Under the pieces are notes generated by a model. It was not told the origin of the DNA, did not search any database, and saw only the letters and a list, made by a program, of their open reading frames with translations. From contig JAIQDT010014655.1 in the NCBI GenBank assembly GCA_021521415.1, forward strand, positions 42,501-106,500: a stretch of DNA of 64,000 bases, given 5' to 3'. How positions within the stretch are numbered: position 1 is the stretch's first letter; each line of letters begins with the position of its first letter. Position numbers and translations under genes: made by a program. The stretch is from Bidens hawaiensis. Its lineage: Eukaryota; Streptophyta; Magnoliopsida; Asterales; Asteraceae. Positions 22,296 to 30,920 of this stretch are shown one piece after another.

Positions 22296-22854
22296 ATTGG
22301 TATCAGAGCCATCGGCTCGATTGTGAGGTTCGGGATTTCACGCGGGTGTAGAAAACGTCTCGTTTGACCTATTCGCGGGACGTGTTTTTGTTGGGATTGT
22401 GTTTTGCTCGTGCTTGACAGTCATTTTCAAGCCATTGCATTGATCGGAAACTGCTGGATTGACGAAAACAGATCTGAACAGTTTCCTTGTTCATCGGGCG
22501 AAGTTACCGTTCTTCGGGCGAAGTTACCATTCTTCAGGCGAAGTTGCCGTCACTGGAATTAGGGTTTCGGCGAAGATATAAGGATTAGCGAAGTTAACCA
22601 CAACTTCGCTTACCTCATAAGTTCGCCTTAGCGAAGTTATCCGCAACTTCGCTTTCCACCCAAGTTCGCTTACCTCCTAAGTTCGCTCATTCTAAGCGAA
22701 GTTATTTTTAACTTCGCCAAGTCTAGCGAATTTAAGACCCAGCGAAGTTCTCTTTTCAGCGAAGTTAACTTTCAAGCGAAGTTATTCTTAACTTCGCCTA
22801 CTGAGCTGTTTTAATATTTTTTTGTATTTTCAGGTTTTTCAGGTTTTCGCAAGG
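22296..22854 (+). promoter_or_regulatory. Primer binding site and leader of element E
   Basis: TGGTATCAGAGCC at 22298-22310 matches initiator tRNA-Met. The leader from about 22495 to 22800 holds a dense run of GCGAAGTT, AACTTCGC and AAGTTCGC motifs in both orientations, with no ORF of note. It ends at the gag ATG. Confidence 0.88.
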
Positions 22855-25479
22855 ATGTCGTCAATTAACATCTCCGATTTGGTCAAGATGGAAGTAGAAG
22901 CGGGGTCTGCCACTAAGGCCCCGAGGCTGATGAAAGGAACTGACTTCGTGGCATGGAAGGACAGATTCATCCAATACATCAAATACCAGGATGCCAAAAT
23001 GTGGGTGTGCATCCAGGATGGATATATCCCTCCAACTGCGCAATACGAAGGTCGTGATGTGGTTAAGAAGTATAGCAAAATGGAGGACGAAGAAAAGAAA
23101 ATGTATGAGGCCGAGAGAAAGGCCCATGCTGCGATAACAATGGCACTTCCTCAAGAGGTTCTCCATACGTTCCGAAAGTACACTTCTGCGAGAGAGCTTT
23201 GGGATGCTCTTGAAAATAGATTCGAGGGGAATGTGGGTATCCGTGCATCAAAGATCAAACTCTTAAAGACCCAGTTCTCCGTCTTCAAATTTTTGAAGAA
23301 CGAATCACTGGATGATATTATCACCAGATACTATCATCTAATGACAGAGCTTAGCAATTATTCGATTGCTTACCGAGAAGAAGAGATCGTTGAAAAGCTT
23401 CTCGATGCTCTCCCACCGAAGTGGGAAATGTACACCGTTCTTATGAGGGAAGACAGAGACTTTCCTAATTATGATCTTGAAACGGCAGTAAACAAGCTCA
23501 GAACTTATGAGCTTAATATGGTTCGAAAAGAAACACCAACAGATCAGATACAAGACCCTGGTATGTATGGTGCAAAGGTTAACTCAGGCTCGAGTTCGAG
23601 GCCTGAATCTGCTGCTTATTACTCAAAAGGGGAGTCAGGTTCTGACTCTTCTCATGAAGGAAACGTTTCTGTAAACTCGAATGGTGATGTCTGTTTCGTT
23701 GCTGGAGGGTCAAGTACTTCAAAGCCTCAAGCATCCTCAAGTGGTTTTTCTGCAAATGCCTCAAGCAATAATTATTCCAAGATGCCTATGAGTGTAAAAT
23801 CTGCTGAAGAGCAGTTTGCAGTCTATGCATCATTTATTGCTTCCTACGAAAACTACATTCAGGGGAAGATTGTGGACCCTGCTGCACTGGATGAGGACTA
23901 CGAACAGATCGATGCTGATGATCTGGAGGAGATGGATTTGCAATGGCAAATGGCAATGATTGTGAGGCGTGTAAAACGGTTTATGAACAAAACTGGGAGA
24001 AAGTTTGTTGGTGGTAGGCCCGGGTTCGACAAATCCAAGGTAAGGTGCTATAATTGTCAACAGTACGGGCACTTTGCCAAGGAATGCAGAAATGAGAGGG
24101 TTGAACGAGGACAAGGTCGGCCTACACAACACTCTGGAGTTAACAGAGAGATTAACGCCATGTTGACCAGAGAAGCAGGTGAGTACAACTGGAACCCGCA
24201 TTCAAGTGGTTCTGGTGAGCAAGCGAACATGGCTGAGGCTGAAGTTAAAGAATGTGAGAAGGTTGATGGAATTGAGAAAGCTACTGAAGAAGAAACAGCT
24301 TTCATGGCAGATGACAAGGATAATCGCTCCGAGGTAAGTACTAAGAATATTTGTACTAGTTGTGAGAATTTGTCTGAGCAACTTACAACGATAACTGATC
24401 AGTATGTCCGTTTAGATGCTGACTTTAAAACTATTAAAGAAGATCACCATTTTACGAAAGCAAGAGAAACAAGTTATAAAATTAAAATAAAAGCATGTGA
24501 AAAAGACATTCAAAGCTTAAAAATTAAACTTGCTGAGAAAATTGAAATAATTGATCTTAGTTATGAAGTTTTAGAGAAAAAAACAAAATTGATTGCTGAT
24601 CGAGATAAACAGATTGCTGACCACCAGGTGAAGGTGGTGGAACTGAACCGCAAACTTGAGCAGTTCAGGAATTCCTCGGCAATCCTTGATCACCTCGTGA
24701 GTGATCAAGGTACCTCTACAAAGAGGGGAGGAATCGGATATAACGAAGTTCCACCACCCTTTAACCACAACTATACTTATAATCCGAGTGTTCAGAAATC
24801 TGTTGATTTCGAAGTTCCTCAGACAACTCCAATCAAGATTACAAGTGTAAAACCAAGTGTTAGCTGTGGCGAAACAAGTTCGCCTGTTTCTAATGTGAAT
24901 ATTTCTGTTTCTAGTCCAGTCTCATCGGATTCGGATAAGTTGTCCGAATCTGGTCAGACAAAAGAGAAGGTAGGGTTACCCACCGATGGAGATAAAAATA
25001 AAGTTTCTAAAAAGAGTTCTCTACTCAATCCGTACGTCCCACCTTATGTGAGACGAACGGCTGGTAACACTGCCTCTACATCCAAACCAACATTTGACAA
25101 GAAAATGGAGTGTCGGTGTTGCTTTAGATGTAACAAATTAGGGCATTTAGTTGCAGATTGCCCTCTGGAGCCGAGATTCAGAGGTGTGAAGTCAAATAAA
25201 ACTGAGTATAAGCGTCATTTTGCTACTGCTAAAAATGAAAACTTTACAAAATGCCAAAATGTAACGAATTCAAGTTTTCATAAAAACATACCTCAGTTTT
25301 ACAACCAAACCACAAGATATAACACTTTCAATTCTCAAAGGTTTGGGAGGCTTTACCCTCAATCTGCAAGGAGATTCCCTAACAGGACTTACAGAAATTA
25401 TCCTGATGCTAACTTGAGAAAGCCAGGGTACGGGACGTATCGATCCAAGACCAATTGGTCTTGGGTCCCAAGATTCTAA
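22855..25479 (+). CDS. gag: gag of element E, intact (874 aa)
   Basis: Capsid/nucleocapsid protein of the element. Residues about 1-260 are the UBN2/DUF4219-like copia Gag region. CCHC knuckle 1 is C398-C401-H406-C411. Residues about 505-620 are a charged coiled coil. CCHC knuckle 2 is C756-C759-H764-C769, and the C-terminus is Asn/Arg-rich, ending WSWVPRF. ATG 22855 is chosen because MSSINIS is conserved in all copies; the open frame upstream has no ATG. The gag frame overlaps the open pol frame by 67 nt (25413-25479). At residue 493 the sequence contains a perfect splice donor. At 874 aa it is long for a copia Gag; long coiled-coil Gags are typical of Sireviruses. Confidence 0.95.
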   Translation: MSSINISDLVKMEVEAGSATKAPRLMKGTDFVAWKDRFIQYIKYQDAKMWVCIQDGYIPPTAQYEGRDVVKKYSKMEDEEKKMYEAERKAHAAITMALPQEVLHTFRKYTSARELWDALENRFEGNVGIRASKIKLLKTQFSVFKFLKNESLDDIITRYYHLMTELSNYSIAYREEEIVEKLLDALPPKWEMYTVLMREDRDFPNYDLETAVNKLRTYELNMVRKETPTDQIQDPGMYGAKVNSGSSSRPESAAYYSKGESGSDSSHEGNVSVNSNGDVCFVAGGSSTSKPQASSSGFSANASSNNYSKMPMSVKSAEEQFAVYASFIASYENYIQGKIVDPAALDEDYEQIDADDLEEMDLQWQMAMIVRRVKRFMNKTGRKFVGGRPGFDKSKVRCYNCQQYGHFAKECRNERVERGQGRPTQHSGVNREINAMLTREAGEYNWNPHSSGSGEQANMAEAEVKECEKVDGIEKATEEETAFMADDKDNRSEVSTKNICTSCENLSEQLTTITDQYVRLDADFKTIKEDHHFTKARETSYKIKIKACEKDIQSLKIKLAEKIEIIDLSYEVLEKKTKLIADRDKQIADHQVKVVELNRKLEQFRNSSAILDHLVSDQGTSTKRGGIGYNEVPPPFNHNYTYNPSVQKSVDFEVPQTTPIKITSVKPSVSCGETSSPVSNVNISVSSPVSSDSDKLSESGQTKEKVGLPTDGDKNKVSKKSSLLNPYVPPYVRRTAGNTASTSKPTFDKKMECRCCFRCNKLGHLVADCPLEPRFRGVKSNKTEYKRHFATAKNENFTKCQNVTNSSFHKNIPQFYNQTTRYNTFNSQRFGRLYPQSARRFPNRTYRNYPDANLRKPGYGTYRSKTNWSWVPRF

Positions 25480-25499
25480 CTCTTTGTTTTATTGTGCAG
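24334..25499 (+). other. Candidate gag-pol intron (element E)
   Basis: The donor GAG|GTAAGT is at 24331-24339, the acceptor TTTATTGTGCAG|GAA at 25499/25500, and a CTAAC branch-like motif overlaps the gag stop about 25 nt upstream. The length is 1166 nt (not a multiple of three), and both sites are phase 0 in their own frames. Splicing would give a 1593-aa Gag(1-493)-Pol fusion that keeps knuckle 1 and loses the coiled coil and knuckle 2. Confidence 0.65.
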
Positions 25500-28400
25500 G
25501 AACAGTTGAACAGGGCTGCCAACAATCTTTGGATTGTAGATAGCGGCTGTTCCCGGCACATGACAGGCAACAAACACTTGTTGCAAGACTTAAAACCTGT
25601 TCAGGGAGCAAGAGTTAGTTTTGCTGGTGAGAGCGGTGGTAGGATTACTGGTAGAGGAACAGTGTCGAATGGGAGAATGACACTTGAGAATGTAAATTTT
25701 GTGGAGGAATTAAAGTACAATCTGCTGAGTGTGTCGCAGATTTGTGATAAAGATTACACTGTCCATTTCACGAAGAATGAAGCGATCGTATTGAAGCCTG
25801 GTTTTCAAATACCAGACGAATGGATAGTAATGAAAGCTCCACGTGAAACGAATACATATGTGATGGATATGAGGTCTACTGAAATGGCCACTGGAGAATC
25901 CTGTTTAATGACAAAAGCAAGCGAATCAGAATCAGAATTATGGCACAGGAGAATGGGACATATTCATCTTCGGAAGATGAACTTCATTGTCAAGAATGGG
26001 CTTGTGATGGGCGTTCCCTTAAAAAGTTTTAACTTTGAAGACAAATGTATAGCATGCAAGAAGGGAAAGCAACACAAGAAATCCCATCTCACCAAGAAGA
26101 TTAACTCAATTGCCGGTACTCTAGAACTACTTCATATGGATCTCTTTGGTCCCGTGAATGTACAAAGTCTAGGAGGTACCTCTTACTGCTTGGTGATCAC
26201 TGATGACTACTCGCGATATTCGTGGGTATATTTTCTGAAAACGAAAGATGAGACGGCTCAAATGGTGAAGAATCTAATTACAAAAGTTGAGAACGTCATG
26301 AGTAAATCAGTTAAATTCATCAGAAGTGACAATGGGACAGAGTTCAAGAACTTTGAAATGGAAATCTTCTGTCTTCAGAAGGGAATTGAACATCAATACA
26401 GCGCTCCGTATACTCCGCAACAGAATGGAGTGGCTGAAAGGAAGAACCGAACGTTAATTGAAGGAGCCAGAACTATGCTGGCAGACTCGAAGCTTCCTGT
26501 GATGTTCTGGGCTGAAGCAGTTGCTACAGCCTGCTATGTTCTGAATAGGGTGTTAACCGTTAAGAGACTTGGAAAAACTTGTTACGAGCTTATGCACGGA
26601 AGGAAGCCCAACTTGTGCGGTCTTGAACCATTTGGGTCTCCTTGTTCGATTTTGAAGACTAATTCGAAATTTGGTGAAGTAGCCGATGAGGGAATCCTAG
26701 TCGGTTATGTTGTTGGGACTCCCAACAGACGGGTCTTCAATACGTCGACTTGCAAGGTGGAGGTGGTTTGTAACACCGACATTACTAGTTACCAACCGCC
26801 AAAACCAAGCAATGGACCTGCTGAGCTTTTCGATTATGTTAAACTTTTTAAGTCGTTTAACGTACCTGATTTGGAAATTTCTGAAGAAGACGAAAGAGCT
26901 GTGACGAAGATGATACTTGATGAGGAAGAGAATCTATTGCAACATCAGATGTTTGAGAAAACTCAACCTTCCACATCAAACCCTATCGATACCCCTGCGG
27001 CCTCAACTGAAGAAGAATTTATTAATCCTTTTCACACTCAACCTGAAACAATCATAGATGAGATCTCTTCAAACTTGGAAGACAATTTACATGTCGGTGC
27101 TGTTCCGACCACGAGAATTCACAAAGATCACCCATTGGAGAACGTTATAGGTGATGTGTCCTCCAGTGTACAAACCAGAAGTAGCTTGAATGAGCACACC
27201 TGTGTTTATACAAGCATTAAAGAAACGGGTATAATGAACGAATGTTTGTACTCCTGCTTTATAAGCCAAATTGAACCAAAGAACTATCAAATGGCTTTAA
27301 AGGACAGCTCGTGGGTCGAGGCCATGCAAGAAGAGTTGGCTCAGTTCGAGAAAATGGAAGTTTGGACCTTGGTTGAAAAACCAAGGAATGTGCATGCTAT
27401 AGGCACAAAATGGGTGTTCAAGTGTAAGAGAGATGATAAGGGAATTATTGTAAGAAATAAGGCGAGGCTGGTTGTTAAAGAATTTAATCAGCAAGAGGGT
27501 ATTGATTACAATGAGGTGTTTGCTCCTGTCGCCCGGTTAGAAGCGATTCGATTGTTTTTGGCGTTTGCTGCATTTAAAAAGATGAAGGTATTTCAGTTGG
27601 ATGTGAAGAGCGCGTTTCTAAACGGGAAAGTTGATGAGGTTGTGTATGTTGAGCAACCTCCGGGTTTTCCTGACCCAGACTTTCCTGATCACGTATACAG
27701 GTTGAGCAAGGCATTGTATGGGTTACATCAGGCACCTCGTGCCTGGTATTCAACGTTATTGGACTACTTGCTGGAAAATGGTTTTGAAAGGGGATTGATT
27801 GACAGTACGTTGTTTGTGAAGAGAGAAGGATGTGACTTCCTACTGGTTCAAGTCTACGTGGATGATATCATTTTTGCTGCATCAAGAGTATCCATGTGTC
27901 AGGATTTTGAAGCTGTCATGAAGAAACGATTCGAGATGAGTGCTATGGGTGAACTAACTTTCTTTCTAGGATTGCAGGTTGATCAGAAGAAGGATGGGAT
28001 GTTCATTCATCAAACGAAGTACGTTCATGATGTGCTGAAAAGATTCAAGATGGAGGACAGTTCTCCATATGATACTCCAATCTGCGTCAATCACAAATTG
28101 GGTGCTGAATCAGATGGTGACGCAGATGTGGACCCAACTCTGTATCGGGCGATAATAGGTTCATTAATGTATTTAACTGCTTCTAGGCCTGATATAATGT
28201 TTGCTGTTTGTCTTTGTGCACGTTTTCAGGCAAATCCGAAAGAATCTCATTTGAAAGGTGCAAAGAGGATACTACGGTATCTCAAGGGCAAGCCGAATCT
28301 GGGGTTGTGGTACCCGAAGGGAGGAGACGTTGAACTGGTGGCATATACAGATTCTGATTATGGGGGATGCAATCAGAGTCGGAAGTCAACCACAGGAGGC

Positions 28401-28802
28401 TGTCAGTTTCTTGGAGGAAGATTAGTTTCCTGGCAGTGCAAGAAACAGACATCAGTTGCAATTTCAACATGCGAAGCTGAATACATGGCAGCATCCAACT
28501 GCTGCTCTCAGGTTTTGTGGATTCAGCAACAATTGCGCGACTATGGTCTGAATTTCTTACTCACTCCTATTTTAATTGATAACACTGCCGCCATCTCAGT
28601 AATTAACAATCCCGTGAAGCACAGTAAAACTAAGCATATTGACATTCGTCATCATTTCATACGGGATTGTGCTGAGAAGAAACTGATCAAGATCGAAAAA
28701 GTTGATACACTTGAAAATTTTGCTGATCTGTTTACAAAAGCGTTTGATAAATCCAGATTTCAAAACCTAATTGAGCTGAACGGGATGATCAATCCCGAGT
28801 AA
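25500..28802 (+). CDS. pol: pol of element E, intact polyprotein (PR-INT-RT-RH)
   Basis: Open frame to TAA 28800-28802; 1100 aa if entered at GAA 25500 after the candidate acceptor (frame open from 25413). Counting from the TTG at 25455: protease Asp29 in VDSGCSRHMTG; integrase HHCC zinc domain about 150-210; integrase core D229, D292, E328 (35-residue D-E spacing); RT from about 625 with YVDD at 801-804; RNase H with TDSDYGG and STCEAEYMAAS. All catalytic motifs are present. INT before RT is Ty1/copia order. There is no ATG at its start, so it needs splicing, frameshifting or similar to be made. Confidence 0.95.
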   Translation, partial: EQLNRAANNLWIVDSGCSRHMTGNKHLLQDLKPVQGARVSFAGESGGRITGRGTVSNGRMTLENVNFVEELKYNLLSVSQICDKDYTVHFTKNEAIVLKPGFQIPDEWIVMKAPRETNTYVMDMRSTEMATGESCLMTKASESESELWHRRMGHIHLRKMNFIVKNGLVMGVPLKSFNFEDKCIACKKGKQHKKSHLTKKINSIAGTLELLHMDLFGPVNVQSLGGTSYCLVITDDYSRYSWVYFLKTKDETAQMVKNLITKVENVMSKSVKFIRSDNGTEFKNFEMEIFCLQKGIEHQYSAPYTPQQNGVAERKNRTLIEGARTMLADSKLPVMFWAEAVATACYVLNRVLTVKRLGKTCYELMHGRKPNLCGLEPFGSPCSILKTNSKFGEVADEGILVGYVVGTPNRRVFNTSTCKVEVVCNTDITSYQPPKPSNGPAELFDYVKLFKSFNVPDLEISEEDERAVTKMILDEEENLLQHQMFEKTQPSTSNPIDTPAASTEEEFINPFHTQPETIIDEISSNLEDNLHVGAVPTTRIHKDHPLENVIGDVSSSVQTRSSLNEHTCVYTSIKETGIMNECLYSCFISQIEPKNYQMALKDSSWVEAMQEELAQFEKMEVWTLVEKPRNVHAIGTKWVFKCKRDDKGIIVRNKARLVVKEFNQQEGIDYNEVFAPVARLEAIRLFLAFAAFKKMKVFQLDVKSAFLNGKVDEVVYVEQPPGFPDPDFPDHVYRLSKALYGLHQAPRAWYSTLLDYLLENGFERGLIDSTLFVKREGCDFLLVQVYVDDIIFAASRVSMCQDFEAVMKKRFEMSAMGELTFFLGLQVDQKKDGMFIHQTKYVHDVLKRFKMEDSSPYDTPICVNHKLGAESDGDADVDPTLYRAIIGSLMYLTASRPDIMFAVCLCARFQANPKESHLKGAKRILRYLKGKPNLGLWYPKGGDVELVAYTDSDYGGCNQSRKSTTGGCQFLGGRLVSWQCKKQTSVAISTCEAEYMAASNCCSQVLWIQQQLRDYGLNFLLTPILIDNTAAISVINNPVKHSKTKHIDIRHHFIRDCAEKKLIKIEKVDTLENFADLFTKAFDKSRFQNLIELNGMINPE

Positions 28803-30920
28803 CCATGTCTTTGTATTTATTTAAAAAAAAAAAAAAAATGTGTCATTATTGCTTAAAATTAGTCGGTTACCTCAGTTTGATGGACATATCCTCGGATATG
28901 TTTTGGTCCTCGTTTCGACTTAGAGAATGAGGATAGCCATTAACCGGAAGACTGAAAGTGACCGGGGCAGTTATGACGTGTGTTCTTTCAGTTGCTGAAA
29001 ATTAGTCGGTCATTCTTAGTAAGAAGGACACATACTTGTATGTGGTCGGTCCAGTTGATCCATTGGATCTTCAGGATTGCCGTTTACCTGAAGACTTTGA
29101 CGTGATCGGGGCGATTGAAATCAAAAATTTTAAGGGAAATGAAATTACTTTTCAAGTCTAATACTTCGTAAGAAGTTCTTTGCTGTGTTTAACAGAAAAT
29201 TGATCCAACCTTGGAAAATGATATATATACTGATTGTGTGTGCTTAACTAGTGAAGTTATTAGGCTTAAAAGGCTTTAGAACAGTCATTGTATGTCATGG
29301 TAATTTTTTATGGTGCGTAAAAGTGTATGTGATACTAACTTAAACTACTCGAATTTACGTGGAAACTCCTTAAGAGTTTTGAATGTCTTCACACATATCT
29401 TTCCGAATGATAGGCAGAAAAGCGACTACCCAGTCATACACGAGCCCGTGAGTGTTCTGATTCCCGTGAAGAAAGCATTTCAAGACACTGCAGTGATCCA
29501 GATTCGGGACTTGCAGTGGTTTAGTACTCCGAAGTCAATAAGAATGTTTGGTATAAAAAAAAAAAATATATATATATATATATACATGTATATTTTTAGT
29601 ACTTATGAGACATAGTAACAATCAAGACTTCTCAATTCTGGAGTAAGAAGAGAACGGGAAGCAAACAACGAGTATATACAAGTTAATCAGACACTATGGG
29701 TCGAAGTCAATTCGGGGTGACTTGGGTATAGCCAAATACGCTTTGAGAATAGATAGAAGACATCATTATCTCTGAGTTGTTGCCCACTTAAAATTTTGAG
29801 CTTAACTGAACCTTAATCCGTATCACAGAAACGATGAAAACCATTTAAGTTATTTACATGCTTACAACCTGTTTCTCTATGTCATAATACAGCTAAACAC
29901 GGATCCAAGTGACAGTCACATAGTTAGTATGATTCCTGTTGGGATCTTTTCTAAAACGTAGTAGTCCCTGAGTAGACTGAAATTTGATCCCTTATTTCGT
30001 TAAATTTTTATAAGTTTTTCTATTTTTGTAGTTATGTTATTTTATAACTGGTTACTTGGACATGATCCTTTTTGTTTAAACTCTTTTTGGAAGCTTCTAA
30101 TGTTAAGTGCATGATTCTTCAAACTTAAAGGGTAGATTTTGAACTTACGGGCGATGTTGTTGAATTCGGCGAAGTTGTGCTTAACTTCGCCAAGGCGAAG
30201 TTAAGCGTAACTTCGCCTGAACAAACTCTGCCCTATATAAAGACTTTGAAACAGTAACAGTTCATTATTCTCAACTCATTCCGGCGAATTTACGAATATT
30301 TCCGGCGAACTTGATTATATTTTCGATTTCGATCGTTGTTTCCAGTTTCTCGTGTTTATTGACGGTATGTGTTGTCAATATCATTCACAAACTTACTCGT
30401 TCGGTATAGTTTTACCCGGTTCGAGACCTCGGGTCATCGAACCTTCAAAACCTAGTTTTTCAACCGTGTATTACGTGTTCATGGACGACCTTTTCGTCTC
30501 AAAACCATTAATATAAGCTGTTCTCTACTCCTGGATCGTCAAATCGTTGCGAAAACATCGGATCTATGGCCTTTGAATCTGAACAGTCGCCGTTTCAGAT
30601 TCAGGCGAAGTTAAGGTTTAGGCGAAGTTATCCACAACTTCGCCAGGAGATTAATTTCGCCTGTGGCGAAGTTATCCGTAACTTCGCCTTGAACTCAAGT
30701 TCGCCTGTGGCGATGTTGTGATAAGGCGAAGTTATCATCAACTTCGCCTATACCAATTTACTTAACAGTTTTGACGAACTTACAGTTGAAGCGAAGTTGT
30801 TCCCAACTTCGCCTCACCTATAAGTTCGCCTGTACAGGTTTAATCACAACTTCGCATGTGGTACATAGCGAACTTGTGAGTTGCTTAACTGTTCTCTAAC
30901 TTGTTTTGTTTTGTGCAGAT
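28803..30920 (+). promoter_or_regulatory. Pol-ORF3 spacer of element E with internal promoter
   Basis: 2.1 kb without a convincing gene. In order: a 16-A tract (28823-28838), a long stretch conserved in A, B and D, an A-run plus (TA)n microsatellite (about 29555-29584), two adjacent GGCGAAGTT...AACTTCGCC hairpins (the second at 30194-30217), a TATATAAA box at 30234-30241, further palindromes (about 30602-30870), and an acceptor-like TTTTGTGCAG (AG 30917-30918) directly before the ORF3 start. The hairpin-plus-TATA order copies that of the LTR. Confidence 0.68.

Noticed and set aside
22822..22854. Upstream-extended start for gag in element E
   Set aside because: The extension begins at TTG, lacks an ATG and is not conserved in A, B or D; ATG 22855 is conserved in all copies.
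25413..25479. Ribosomal frameshift (-1) between gag and pol in the 67-nt overlap
   Set aside because: Pol is in the -1 frame in B, D and E, so it remains an alternative, but I saw no clear slippery heptamer followed by a pseudoknot, while the splice signals are strong and conserved.
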